Source: Bacteroidetes bacterium QS_8_68_15
GTDB lineage: Bacteria; Bacteroidota; Rhodothermia; Rhodothermales; Salinibacteraceae
Direction of reading: 5' to 3'
Assembly (NCBI GenBank): GCA_003023245.1
Contig: PXTR01000002.1
Coordinates: 1-23,375 of the forward strand
DNA: 23,375 bases
Shown here: positions 8,120-15,746 of the stretch, one piece after another
How the letters are laid out: the number at the start of each line of letters is the position of its first letter
How positions within the stretch are numbered: the first letter of the stretch is position 1
Position numbers and translations under genes: made by a program
The notes under the pieces: generated by a model
Told to the model about the DNA's origin: nothing
Databases searched by the model: none
Seen by the model: only the letters and a program-made list of their open reading frames with translations

Positions 8120-10387
8120 TCACGACATCCCGCTGCGGCGGCGCAGGACCCACTCCGCGCCCAGCAGCAGCAGCGCGGCGACGAGGAAGCCGTAGCGCTC
8201 CCACAGGCGCGTCTCATGGGGCGTGCGCTCCACGAGCGGCTCCAGCCCGGCGCGGGCGACCTGGGCAGGCAGCCGGGTCGCTTCGTCGTTGCCGGAGGTC
8301 GTTTGAAAAGAGCCGCCAGAGCGCTGGGCGATCCGGCGCATCAGGGCGGCGTCGGCGCGGGTGTGGCGGTATTCGAGCGTCGTCTCGCCCACGGTGAAGG
8401 CGCCCCGGTCGGTGCCGAGGGTCTGCTCGCCCTTCGTGGCGGTGGCGCGGTAGTCGTAGCGCCCCGGCGGCAGGGCGGGGGCCTCCAGCGCATAGCGCCC
8501 TCCACCGAGCGAGCGCATTTGCAGCGAGTAGCGCTTGGCTTCCTCGTCGGAGGGCCCGCCGGTGAGGACGACTTCCACAGAGGCCCCCTCGACGGGATCG
8601 AGGGCCGAGTCGTAGACCTGCCCGTTTAGGCGCACGGGGCGGCCGCCGGCGAAGGTGGGGCGGGCGGGCTCGACGCGCACAGGGCGGTCGTTTTCGGCGG
8701 CGCTCGTCCACTGCACCAGCCCCGAGAGCAGCGATGGCCAGAGCGAGGCGACGTCGGAGAGGGAGGCCGGCAGGTTGGCCCAGCGCCAGGTGCCGCTGCC
8801 CAGCAGCATCGCAGAGCGCTGCCCGCTGCGCCGGCGCGTCAGGAGGAGCGGGTCGCCGGTGTCGACACCGCGCACGCGGGCAGCGGCGAGCGTGCGAGCG
8901 GCCGGCGTGAGCTTCCAGCGCGTCTGGTTTTTGCTGAGCGGCGGCAGGCGCGTCCACGGATCGGCGGGGGACGAGGCGCCGCCGGCGGTAGAGGAGAGAC
9001 GCTCGAAGACCGGGTGACGACGCCCGACGGCGGTGGGCGCGAGCGTCGCCGGCACGCTGCTGGCGCGCACCTGCTCCGGCGCGGCGGGAAGGGCGTCGGA
9101 GAAGTGGTTCTGGAGGGCCTGAAGGTCGGTCTGGCGGCTCAGGAGGAAAAGCGCCGGGAGGCCGTCGTCAATGGCCGCGGCCACGCGCCGGGCGGTCTGC
9201 GCGGCGACCGCATTTCCCGGAAAGCCTGCCAGCACGGCCACGTCGAAGGCGTCGGCGAGGCTGTCCGGCAGCGCGCCGCCGTAGAACTGGCCCGAGCCGC
9301 GCGGGACGCGCGCCGTCACGTCGGCGGCGCGGTCGTTGTCGAGCAGGCGCCGCGTAGACGAGAAGCTCGGGCCGGGCGCCGCGCCCAGGAGCAACACCTG
9401 CCGCTGCCGGTCGAGCACGCGCAGCGATACGGGGCGCGTGTTGTTGCGGTAGGTGGCCTCGCCGTCCAGGCGCGCCACGCTCGCCGTCAGGCGCTTGAAG
9501 CCCGCCTCCGTGGGCGTGAACGTCAGCTCGACGGTCTGCGCGGCGGAGGAGCCGCCCGGCAGCGTGATCCGCTCGGAGGCGAGCCGCTCGGAGCCGTCGT
9601 AGAGGCTTACCTGCACCGCCTCTTGCCCGGCGTATCCTTCCGCCTGCACGCCGATGCGCACGGGTACCTCGGTGTCGGTGTAGGCCAGGTCGTTGGTCCG
9701 GGCGCGGCGCAAGATCACGTCGCGGCGGCGTGCCGTGTCGCCGAGCGTGACCGTGTGGATGGGGACGGGGGAGCGCGCCGCTGCGTAGAGCGGGTTGCGT
9801 CCCGTGTTGTACTGCCCGTCGGAGGCGAGCACGATGGCGCGCAGGTTCTCGCCGCGGAGCTGCTCGCGCGCCCCTTCGATGGCGGCGGAGAGGTCCGTGC
9901 GCGTCCCATCGAAGCGGAGCGAGTCGAAGGGGGCGGCGGGGCCGTCGTCGGCGGCAGAGGAGGAGGAGGGGCCGGGCAGGCGCCGCACCGCGCCGGCGGA
10001 GAAGCCGAAGAAGTGCACGCGCGCGTCGTCGAGTGCGTCGCTGCCGCCCGCGAGGCCGTCGAGTGCCCGGCGCGCGACCTCGCGCAGGGCCTCGGTCGTG
10101 TCGGCGGCGGCGGCCGAGTCGGCGGCGGTGATGCGCAAGCTCTGGCTGTCGTCCAGGAGGACGGCCACGGCGGGCGGCGTCTCGCGTTCGCTGATCTGCC
10201 GCCAGACCGGCTCGAACAGCAAGAACAGCACAATGACCAGCGCCAGAAAGCGCAGCCCGCCCAGCAGCGCCCGCCGGCCCTCCGACAGCGGCGGGCTCGA
10301 GCGGCGGTAGACCCCCCACGTCAGCGCCCCGGCGCCGGCGGCGGCCAGCCCCAGCAGCCAGGCAGGATGTCCGAACGAGAGTGGCAT
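8120..10387 (-). CDS. Large VWA-type membrane protein (BatA-like / GATase-like architecture)
   Basis: This 755-residue protein starts MPLSFGHPAWLLGL and has two N-terminal membrane segments (about residues 8-24 and 40-62). Then comes a von Willebrand A-like domain (AVLLDDSQSLRIT, a loose form of the DxSxS metal site, with TRTDLSAAIEGA and AIVLASDGQYNTGRNP). A beta-sandwich-rich middle and a segment resembling a glutamine amidotransferase-like fold (VLLLGAAPGPSFSSTRRLL through DVAVLAGFPG) follow. A further Ig-like region and one C-terminal membrane helix (FLVAALLLLGAEWVL) complete it. This matches large 'VWA-containing membrane proteins' of Bacteroidota and Planctomycetota whose function is not settled. 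The usual moxR/bat neighbours are absent. An upstream start at 10426 exists but would place a non-family extension inside the intergenic repeat. Confidence 0.8.
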   Translation of the reverse strand: MPLSFGHPAWLLGLAAAGAGALTWGVYRRSSPPLSEGRRALLGGLRFLALVIVLFLLFEPVWRQISERETPPAVAVLLDDSQSLRITAADSAAAADTTEALREVARRALDGLAGGSDALDDARVHFFGFSAGAVRRLPGPSSSSAADDGPAAPFDSLRFDGTRTDLSAAIEGAREQLRGENLRAIVLASDGQYNTGRNPLYAAARSPVPIHTVTLGDTARRRDVILRRARTNDLAYTDTEVPVRIGVQAEGYAGQEAVQVSLYDGSERLASERITLPGGSSAAQTVELTFTPTEAGFKRLTASVARLDGEATYRNNTRPVSLRVLDRQRQVLLLGAAPGPSFSSTRRLLDNDRAADVTARVPRGSGQFYGGALPDSLADAFDVAVLAGFPGNAVAAQTARRVAAAIDDGLPALFLLSRQTDLQALQNHFSDALPAAPEQVRASSVPATLAPTAVGRRHPVFERLSSTAGGASSPADPWTRLPPLSKNQTRWKLTPAARTLAAARVRGVDTGDPLLLTRRRSGQRSAMLLGSGTWRWANLPASLSDVASLWPSLLSGLVQWTSAAENDRPVRVEPARPTFAGGRPVRLNGQVYDSALDPVEGASVEVVLTGGPSDEEAKRYSLQMRSLGGGRYALEAPALPPGRYDYRATATKGEQTLGTDRGAFTVGETTLEYRHTRADAALMRRIAQRSGGSFQTTSGNDEATRLPAQVARAGLEPLVERTPHETRLWERYGFLVAALLLLGAEWVLRRRSGMS

Positions 10388-10390
10388 GGC

Positions 10391-10463
10391 GATTGGGTTG
10401 AAAGTGGACGGTTGCTCTTCGGGCAAACGAACATTCTACCTGCAACTTTCCATCTCCAACTCA
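10391..10463. repeat. Facing heptad arms between the exchanger and VWA genes
   Basis: The + strand reads GATTGGG, TTGAAAG, TGGACGG (10391-10411) upstream of the VWA gene. The - strand from the exchanger's TGA reads TGAGTTG, GAGATGG, AAAGTTG, CAGGTAG (10463 down to 10436). The arms are imperfect inverses around a loop containing GCTCTTCGGGC. Confidence 0.55.
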
Positions 10464-11435
10464 CACGTTCCAGACGAGGTAGCTCATGTAGCCGAGGAAG
10501 CCGGCGAGCATGACGGTGCCTTCGAGGCGCGTGATACGGCGCCCCGTCCACGCCAGCGGGAAGAGCAAGAGCGCAAAGCCGATCATGACCGGGAAGTGCA
10601 CGTTGAGGCTCATGGAGTTGACCCGCAGCGGGCGCATCATCGAGACGAGGCCCACCACGAAGAGAACGTTCAGCAGGTTGCTCCCCATCGCGTTGCCGAC
10701 CGACAGCTCCGCCTCCCCGTGCGAGGCGCTGACCACCGAGGCGGCCAGCTCGGGGAGGCTCGTCCCGATGGCGACGATGGTGAGGCCGATGGTCACTTCC
10801 CCGACTCCCATGTAGCGCGCGATCTCGACGGCGCTGTCGACCATCAGGTGCGCGCCGAGGGCGAGGCCGACCATGCCGCCGGCGAGGTAGCCGACCTTCG
10901 TTAAAGGGGAGGAGTGCAGGTCTTCCTCGTCCACTTCCACTTCGGCGATGTCGTCGGCGTCGGGCTCCTCTTCCTGCTGCGCGGACTGGCGCTGCGCGTC
11001 GACGACGACGAAGCAGAGAAAGCCCAGCAGCCCGCACACCAGCAGGAAGCCGTCCACCGCCGTGATGCTCCCGTCAAGGGCGAAGAGGTAAAACGCCACC
11101 ATCGCGCCCAGCATCATCGGGTATTCCTTGCGCAGCATCGCCCGGTCGACCGAGAGCGGCAGCAGCACGGCGCTGATGCCCAGAATGAGCGCGATGTTGC
11201 AGATGTTCGACCCGATGATGTTGCCGAGTGCGAGGTCGTCCTCCCCGGTGATCACCGAGAGGAAGTTGATGACGAACTCCGGCATCGAGGTACCCAGCGC
11301 CACGACGGTGAGGCCCACCACGACCGGGCGCAGGCCGTAGCGCAGCGCCAGCGTCGCGGCGCCTTTGACCATCGCCTCGGCCCCCACGTACAACACGCCG
11401 ATGCCGATGAGAAAGACGACCGTCGGGAGAACCAT
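10461..11435 (-). CDS. CaCA-family Na+(or H+)/Ca2+ exchanger, YrbG type
   Basis: This 324-residue membrane protein, starting MVLPTVVFLIGIG, has the expected two inverted halves. The first alpha-repeat is GTSMPEFVINFLS with GNIIGSNICNIALILG; the second is GTSLPELAASVVS with GNAMGSNLLNVLFVVG. About ten hydrophobic segments are visible. The acidic Glu of each GTS-PE motif forms the ion site in known exchangers. The halves are joined by a cytoplasmic acidic loop (QQEEEPDADDIAEVEVDEED), which could be regulatory or a haloadaptation (inference). Length equals the YrbG family. The ion and counter-ion cannot be read from the sequence. The TGA stop sits inside the heptad arm shared with the next gap. 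Confidence 0.93.
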   Translation of the reverse strand: MVLPTVVFLIGIGVLYVGAEAMVKGAATLALRYGLRPVVVGLTVVALGTSMPEFVINFLSVITGEDDLALGNIIGSNICNIALILGISAVLLPLSVDRAMLRKEYPMMLGAMVAFYLFALDGSITAVDGFLLVCGLLGFLCFVVVDAQRQSAQQEEEPDADDIAEVEVDEEDLHSSPLTKVGYLAGGMVGLALGAHLMVDSAVEIARYMGVGEVTIGLTIVAIGTSLPELAASVVSASHGEAELSVGNAMGSNLLNVLFVVGLVSMMRPLRVNSMSLNVHFPVMIGFALLLFPLAWTGRRITRLEGTVMLAGFLGYMSYLVWNV

Positions 11436-11526
11436 GCGGACGAGCGGTCGAGGAAGCGAGAGGCCGCGCGTCCGCCGTCGGTCGGGGGAACGGGGAAAAA
11501 CTCGTTCGCCGAGCGACGAGGGTTCG

Positions 11527-12009
11527 TCAAGCGTTGGGGGCGCGTTGCGAAAGTGCCGTGCCCCGAAAGGAGCCGGGCAACAGATCCGACGGGCGCGCGC
11601 GCTCCGGGGGTGTCTCGGGAGCACGATCCATCCAAAGCACCCCACCGGGAAGGAGTTCCACCAGCAACTGGCGGCAGGCGCCGCAGGGCGAGCCGTTCGC
11701 GTCCTCGCGGCAGGACAGGAAGAGCGCCGGCGAGGCGGAGTCGTCGTCAGCAGCGGAGTTCGCATCGGCAGCAGCCCCCTCCTCGTCGGCGGCGGCGCCG
11801 AGCAGGCCGTAGCTGCACGCCGTGCCCAGCGCGTTGCGTTCGGCGCAGAGCACGTGCGACCACTCCGCCGGCGCTGCCGCGTCGGCGTGCGGCTCGACGT
11901 TGACGCCCGACACGAGGCGACCCGCCCTGGCGCGCAGCACGCATCCGACGGGAAACTGGGAGGCCGGCACGAGGGCGCGCTCCGCTACTGAGCGTTCTCC
12001 GCGACGCAC
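11527..12009 (-). CDS. cdd: Cytidine deaminase, catalytic domain
   Basis: This 160-residue ORF begins with GTG at 12009. ERALVPASQFPVG is the Cdd N-terminal signature, followed by SGVNVEPHADAA. CAERNA supplies a zinc-ligand Cys and the catalytic Glu, and PCGACRQLL supplies the other two Cys ligands. It should deaminate cytidine and deoxycytidine to the uridine forms. Between the two zinc motifs is an unusual acidic Ala-rich insert (AADEEGAAADANSAADDD). The gene overlaps the preceding ORF (stop at 11985) by 25 bases in a different frame; that ORF encodes a catalytically dead Cdd-like domain. The two products may work together, or this may be one gene with a frameshift; a -1 shift would join the frames. 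The C-terminus (after LWMDRAPETPPERARP) is family-typical (LLP-F). Confidence 0.85.
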   Translation of the reverse strand: MRRGERSVAERALVPASQFPVGCVLRARAGRLVSGVNVEPHADAAAPAEWSHVLCAERNALGTACSYGLLGAAADEEGAAADANSAADDDSASPALFLSCREDANGSPCGACRQLLVELLPGGVLWMDRAPETPPERARPSDLLPGSFRGTALSQRAPNA

Positions 12010-12395
12010 ACGCGGTTATCCGGCGGCGCGTCCTGATTGCTGGGCGCACGGAACGGGCCGCCGGGCAACTCCTCTATAAACGCCCGCTCGACGCGCGAAA
12101 TCGGTCGGCTGAACGCGGCGGCGGCGACCCGGCGACGCCCGCTCGCGACCGCCGTGGTGTACGCATTCAGCGCGGGGGGAATCGTCAGCGAAAACGCGGC
12201 GCTTTCCACGCGCACTCCGGGCGCCCAGACGCCGTCTTCGAGGAGAAGCACGGCGGCGGCCGGGCGGCCGGAGAACGGAACGTGCGCCCGCTCGGACGCA
12301 GCGCAGGCCCGTTCGTGCAGGTTCGAAAGCGGATCGGCAGTCAAAGGGGCAGAGGAAACCGTTCGAGAAGGAATCGGGCTCAATTGCTTCCGCAA
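11985..12395 (-). CDS. Inactive cytidine deaminase-like domain protein
   Basis: The translation contains ERAHVPFSGRPAAAVLLLED, then PGVRVESAAFSLTIPPALNA. This follows the Cdd fold, but the zinc-ligand and catalytic C-AE motif is replaced by PPALNA, and no PCxxC is present. The pattern resembles the non-catalytic second domain of E. coli Cdd, which I recall as having an AAF-PTLPP-type stretch. Here the dead domain comes before the catalytic one, in a different frame, with a 25-base overlap. The start is uncertain: TTG 12395 and TTG 12344 are possible, and no ATG or GTG is in frame. Either this is a separate small subunit coupled to cdd, or the two form one fused enzyme split by a frameshift. 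The first half (to about residue 25) is not conserved-looking. Confidence 0.6.
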   Translation of the reverse strand: MRKQLSPIPSRTVSSAPLTADPLSNLHERACAASERAHVPFSGRPAAAVLLLEDGVWAPGVRVESAAFSLTIPPALNAYTTAVASGRRRVAAAAFSRPISRVERAFIEELPGGPFRAPSNQDAPPDNRVCVAENAQ

Positions 12396-12510
12396 TCCGG
12401 AGGTTCCTGTGGGCCACGCTGTGCGTTGTGTGGGGCGGGGGGGCTACGGCTCTTTGCCAAGCGTGAATCTATTTGGAGCGGCTTTTTCCTTGGCCCGGCC
12501 CACTTGAAGA

Positions 12511-12614
12511 GGAGGCGACGAAGGGCGAATGTAGAGCGGCGAATGCCGAAGGGCGAGCGGCGTGACGTTCGGGGCGTCCCGGCAGCGTCCCATTCGTCAT
12601 CCGTCTTTCGCCCC
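12511..12614. repeat. Facing GCGAAGG heptad arrays
   Basis: From 12511 the + strand reads nine consecutive 7-mers: GGAGGCG, ACGAAGG, GCGAATG, TAGAGCG, GCGAATG, CCGAAGG, GCGAGCG, GCGTGAC, GTTCGGG (to 12573). The inverse arm at 12591-12614 reads, on the - strand, GCGAAAG, ACGGATG, ACGAATG and covers the TGA of the small ORF ending at 12597. The theme differs from the other gaps but the 7-bp register is clear. Confidence 0.7.
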
Positions 12615-12809
12615 GTGCTCTTCCTCCGGCCCGGGCGGGGCGTCGACCGCGTCGCCGCCGGCGAGGGCGTTGTCCTCGGTGGGCGCGGCGCCCTGGCGCT
12701 GGTGCAGCGACGTGCGGGCCTGCTCCAGGAGCGCGGCGGTCTCGCGCACGCTCTGCTCCATCGTGAAGGCGACCTCCACGAGGTCCATCTCGAACTCGTC
12801 GTGCATCAT
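12597..12809 (-). CDS. Small acidic hypothetical protein (possibly 5' extended or frameshifted)
   Basis: From ATG 12809 the frame gives 70 residues, MMHDEFEMDLVEVAFTMEQS onward, with a helical-looking centre (VRETAALLEQARTSL) and an acidic low-complexity tail. I do not recognise a family. Support for coding comes from high third-position G+C and from a stop codon lying in a heptad arm as for real genes nearby. Coding character appears to continue upstream of the ATG: NEETFHLDPDARHAV is in frame with no good start. ATG 12914 (MEPSSTESADWQ) lies in another frame, and a single-base deletion near 12855 would join it, giving roughly 105 residues. The true 5' end is therefore unclear. Confidence 0.35.
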   Translation of the reverse strand: MMHDEFEMDLVEVAFTMEQSVRETAALLEQARTSLHQRQGAAPTEDNALAGGDAVDAPPGPEEEHGAKDG

Positions 12810-13030
12810 CACCGCGTGGCGTGCGTCAGGGTCGAGGTGGAAGGTCTCCTCGTTGGGAATGCCGCCGCCATTGTGCGCTGCCAGTCGGCGCTCTCGGTAG
12901 AGGAAGGTTCCATGTCGACCGTCGTGCTCGTTTGGGAAGCGAAAAGAGCGGAAAAGCCAAACGACGCCTCGGCCGGGCCGTTCGGCAGGCGGGGTGAGAA
13001 TGCAGAAAAGGGGCGCGCCCCCTCTCATGG
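12810..13030. other. Low-confidence gap between the small acidic ORF and the remnant
   Basis: The sequence here has poorer coding character (mixed third positions, A-rich patches such as AAAAGAGCGGAAAAGCC at 12941-12957). Weak protein-like signal extends from the small acidic ORF up to about 12914. A purine-rich run GCAGAAAAGGGGCGCG lies near 13002-13017. No promoter or RNA is evident. Confidence 0.3.
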
Positions 13031-13283
13031 TCATGGCTCCCGGCCCGACGACGCCGAGGAGCGAGTTCCCGTTCGGGCGACGAGAGCGGAGTCGTCGTCT
13101 TTGTAGTCGATGTTTACGTCTTGGTCGGCGTCGCGCTCGGAGGCGGCCCCCGCAAAGCGGCGCACCTGCCCGGTGACGCGCACCGCCTCGCCCGAGGTCA
13201 CCGGGGCGTCGCCGCTGTCGCTGCGGCCGGGCTGCACCTCGGCCGAACTTACTTGTGGGCACTTGCGCTCGTCGGATCGGTCG
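13031..13283 (-). pseudogene. Possible gene remnant or short ORF, function unknown
   Basis: A - strand frame open from 13283 to its stop at 13031 contains TSGEAVRVTGQVRRFAGAAS then DADQDVNIDYKDDDSALVAR. It looks protein-like (alternating beta pattern, acidic, coding-type third positions), while the remainder (TGTRSSASSGREP) looks like read-out into non-coding DNA. The only starts are a GTG at 13237 or read-in from the end of the endonuclease gene, which it overlaps. It may be the C-terminal piece of a beta-rich (OB-fold-like) protein that lost its signal peptide. I cannot name a family. Confidence 0.3.
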
Positions 13284-14361
13284 GGTCATCGGACGCACTC
13301 AAGGTAGCGACGACGGGAAAGTGATCCGGGCCGGCGGCGGGGTCGTGGCCGTGGACGTAGCGCACGTTTTGCAGGTGGGGCGCGAGGGTGGGGGGAAGCA
13401 GCAGGTGGTCGAGGGCGCTTAGTTCGCCGGGGCGGTCCACCGTGTCGTCCTCGTCGCGGTCGTAGAAGGCGGTGTAGCGCTCGCGCTGCGGCACGCGCGG
13501 CATGACGTTGCGCAGGTCGTCGGCGGGGCCGGGGCCGGCGCGCTTGACCGTGGCGAGCACGTCGGTGACGGGACGGCTCGAAGCCACGTCGGGGGTGGCG
13601 GCGTCGAAGTCGTTGAAGTCGCCGAGGACGACGGGGGCGCGTCCGGCGTCTTGCTCGGCGACGACGAGGCGGCGGATGACCTCGGCCTGCGCCTCGCGCT
13701 TGTCCGTGCGCGAGCGGTCGGTGGGGCGGGCCAAGAAGTGCACGCCGATCAACGTAATCGGCGTACCCTGCCAGCGGAGGCGCGCGTACATATTTTTGCT
13801 CACGCCGTAGTCCTCGCGCGATGAGCCGACGCGGGCGCGCTCGTCGGTGCGGCCCGTCGCGGTGACGGGGACGCGCGCGAGCAATCCCACATCCTGGCCG
13901 GTAAAGTGGTCGGTGCCCTGCACGAAGTGCGCGGCGTAGTTCATGCCCTCCAGCGGCGCACTTCGGGCGAGCTGGTTTAGCACGTCTTCGTTCTCGACCT
14001 CCTGGAGCATCACCACGTCGGCGTCGAGGCGGCCCAGGAGGCGCGCCACCCGCTTCAAGTGCGCCTGCGCGGCCTGCGGGTCGCCGCTGCGCGCGAAGCC
14101 GGTGCGTCCCTCGTCGCCGCGCCCGTCGAACAGGAACTCGGTGTTGAGCGTGGCCAGGTGCAGCGAGCCGCCGGAACGCGAACGGTCGGAAGCGGCGCGT
14201 GCGCGAGAAACGTCGCGCTCGGCGGCGGCGGAACCGTCTTCGGAAGCCGGCCGCCCCCCGCGCGTGCAGGCGGCGGTGAGGAAAAGAAGCGCCGCGGCCA
14301 GACACAGCACGACCCGCCGTGGCGAAGCAAGGCGGGCCGCGTGCAGATACTCAAACGTCAT
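13249..14361 (-). CDS. Endonuclease/exonuclease/phosphatase-family lipoprotein
   Basis: This 370-residue protein starts MTFEYLHAARLASPRRVV. A hydrophobic segment ends in FLTAAC, a lipobox-like signal-peptidase II site, so it is probably an exported lipoprotein. The mature part has the EEP order: LATLNTEFLFDG, DADVVMLQEVEN (metal-binding Glu), LIGVHFLARP, APVVLGDFNDFD (catalytic Asp/Asn) and the C-terminal GPDHFPVVATL with the conserved Asp-His pair. Substrates could be extracellular DNA, RNA or phosphoesters and are not decidable here. ATG 14361 was chosen because the signal peptide starts just after it; an upstream start at 14415 would reach into the sleB-like gene. The start lies 50 bases after the stop of the cell-wall hydrolase gene, so the two may be co-transcribed. 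The stop is TAA, with no heptad array on this side. Confidence 0.9.
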   Translation of the reverse strand: MTFEYLHAARLASPRRVVLCLAAALLFLTAACTRGGRPASEDGSAAAERDVSRARAASDRSRSGGSLHLATLNTEFLFDGRGDEGRTGFARSGDPQAAQAHLKRVARLLGRLDADVVMLQEVENEDVLNQLARSAPLEGMNYAAHFVQGTDHFTGQDVGLLARVPVTATGRTDERARVGSSREDYGVSKNMYARLRWQGTPITLIGVHFLARPTDRSRTDKREAQAEVIRRLVVAEQDAGRAPVVLGDFNDFDAATPDVASSRPVTDVLATVKRAGPGPADDLRNVMPRVPQRERYTAFYDRDEDDTVDRPGELSALDHLLLPPTLAPHLQNVRYVHGHDPAAGPDHFPVVATLSASDDPTDPTSASAHK

Positions 14362-14389
14362 CGTAATGGGTCGAAGCAGGATTTGTTGA

Positions 14390-14414
14390 ATCGACAACCT
14401 TCTACCAGACCTCA
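14390..14414 (-). repeat. Short heptad-like array at the sleB-like stop
   Basis: The - strand from the TGA at 14414 reads TGAGGTC, TGGTAGA, AGGTTGT, then runs into a small hairpin (GTTG/CAAC around AATCGA, about 14385-14398). It is weaker than the other arrays, but position and composition agree. Confidence 0.3.
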
Positions 14415-15128
14415 CCGCACATTTTCGTAGAAGCGAAACCGGTCCTCGTCGACTTCGTGACGCTCCGGATCGACCTTTTCCCCGCGCGCCGCCCAGTTCG
14501 GGTGGCGACCGCCGCCCATCGAGCGCTCACTGAAAAAATGGCGCGTGCCTTTCGGGAAAGGGCGTTGCGAGGCGGGGGCGCTTCGGACCTGGTGCGCGAT
14601 CAGAAGGGCGCGCTGCCAGCCGTCTTCCTGCGAAGAGGCGTCGAGGCTGGTGTAGAAGGCCCGCTTGCGGCTGCCCGGGTTGAAGGCGCTGAACTGGTAG
14701 GGGTCGAGCACGGCTCCGCGGTAGGAGTCGTTGCCGCGGTAGCCGGTTTCCACGCGATTGCGCACCACCCAGGCGACCAGTTCTTGCTCCTCCGGGCGTT
14801 TCGTTTCGGAGTAGATGCAGCGCGCGAGCCACAGCGTCTCGGTGTCGATCTGCTCCGGGGGAAGCGGCTTCATCTTTTCGAGGTTGGCCCCTGCGCGAGC
14901 GGCCTGCGCGTCCGCCGAGAGCGCTTCGTCGGCCTGGTCCGTCGAGTCGGCCGCACGGCTGCCGCCGGGCACGAAGGCCGCCCCGAGTGTCTGCTCCAGA
15001 AGGGGGCCGCCGCTGACCAGTGCGGCCGCGCAGATGAGCAAGAAGAACGCGGCGGCGGCGGCGGCCGTGCGTACCTTCTCACTACCCAAAATCATCGTGG
15101 GGGACCCCTTCTGGGTGCTCATGGACAT
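14412..15128 (-). CDS. SleB-type cell wall hydrolase (Hydrolase_2 family)
   Basis: This 238-residue protein has an N-terminal membrane anchor or uncleaved signal (AAAAAAFFLLICAAALVSGG, about residues 23-42), then a low-complexity linker. The catalytic domain starts at ETLWLARCIYSETKRPEEQE. The YSE Glu, VVRNRVETGYRGNDSYRGAV and PYQFSAFNPGS follow the SleB/Hydrolase_2 pattern. Relatives are lytic transglycosylase-like enzymes that cut peptidoglycan; SleB itself acts in spore germination, but non-sporulating bacteria carry homologues of unclear role. ATG 15128, ATG 15122 and ATG 15092 are alternative starts; I took the longest. The endonuclease lipoprotein follows 50 bases downstream. A 640-base non-coding region lies upstream. 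Confidence 0.85.
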   Translation of the reverse strand: MSMSTQKGSPTMILGSEKVRTAAAAAAFFLLICAAALVSGGPLLEQTLGAAFVPGGSRAADSTDQADEALSADAQAARAGANLEKMKPLPPEQIDTETLWLARCIYSETKRPEEQELVAWVVRNRVETGYRGNDSYRGAVLDPYQFSAFNPGSRKRAFYTSLDASSQEDGWQRALLIAHQVRSAPASQRPFPKGTRHFFSERSMGGGRHPNWAARGEKVDPERHEVDEDRFRFYENVR

Positions 15129-15360
15129 GTGAAGTCAGGGAAGGAAAACCGGGGACAAGGCAGAAGCCGTCGCGCAAGCGTCTCAATAACTGCGAAGAAA
15201 CAGATGCGCAACCGCTTAGCGTGCTGCTTAGCCTCCCAAAACAGCTGGGGGCGCACTCGGTTTCTGAATCCAAAACAGATTTCAATTTTTTGTAATCCTA
15301 TGACATGCAAATACTTATAGGCAAAAAGAATGGCGATTCACTGTTCCTTACTACTGGTTT

Positions 15361-15476
15361 GTCAATCGTCAATCTTCTGGCAGGGGTCTCCGCTTGCCTG
15401 CGGGGTCCTGAACAGACTGAACAAGACGATAGACGACCGACGACGCCGATGCGGAATGGAATCGTCCATCGTCAAC
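15361..15476. repeat. Heptad arrays in alternating orientation
   Basis: GTCAATCGTCAATCTTCTGG (15361-15380) reads on the - strand as AGATTGA, CGATTGA. About 15426-15460 on the + strand reads ACGATAG, ACGACCG, ACGACGC, CGATGCG, GAATGGA. ATCGTCCATCGTCAACG (15460-15476) is again the inverse theme (GACGATG, GACGAT). Unlike the other gaps this one lies between divergent genes. Confidence 0.5.
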
Positions 15477-15746
15477 GCTTCGTGGCAGGACGTCAGAGGG
15501 AAAAGAATTACGCTTGACAGCGCACTACCCCCTTCAACGGGCGGCGCTTTCTCTCAATCGACAACACAAAAAGCTTACCATTTCGGTTGAAGCAGCAGAA
15601 AAATAGCGGTTCGTTACGGAAAGCTGAGTCGTGTGGCCTCATACCGCCCCGTCGTAGAATGAGAGAACGCCGGAGGTTTTTTTCGTCGGAATATTTTCCA
15701 AGTTTCCCGGTTGCCCGTAGCCGCCCGCGTCTTCTCGCTCCCCCGA

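Noticed and set aside
9014..10513. Long + strand open frame opposite the VWA gene
   Set aside because: Gly/Arg/Ala-rich low-complexity translation without motifs; the - strand frame has membrane helices and a VWA-like domain.
12282..13106. 274-codon + strand open frame opposite the cdd upstream region
   Set aside because: Arg/Gly-rich translation crossing repeat arrays and the opposite-strand ORFs, without recognisable domains.
15514..15545. TTGACA as a promoter for pdxB
   Set aside because: No TATAAT-like hexamer lies 16-18 bases downstream, and the sequence there is C/G-rich.
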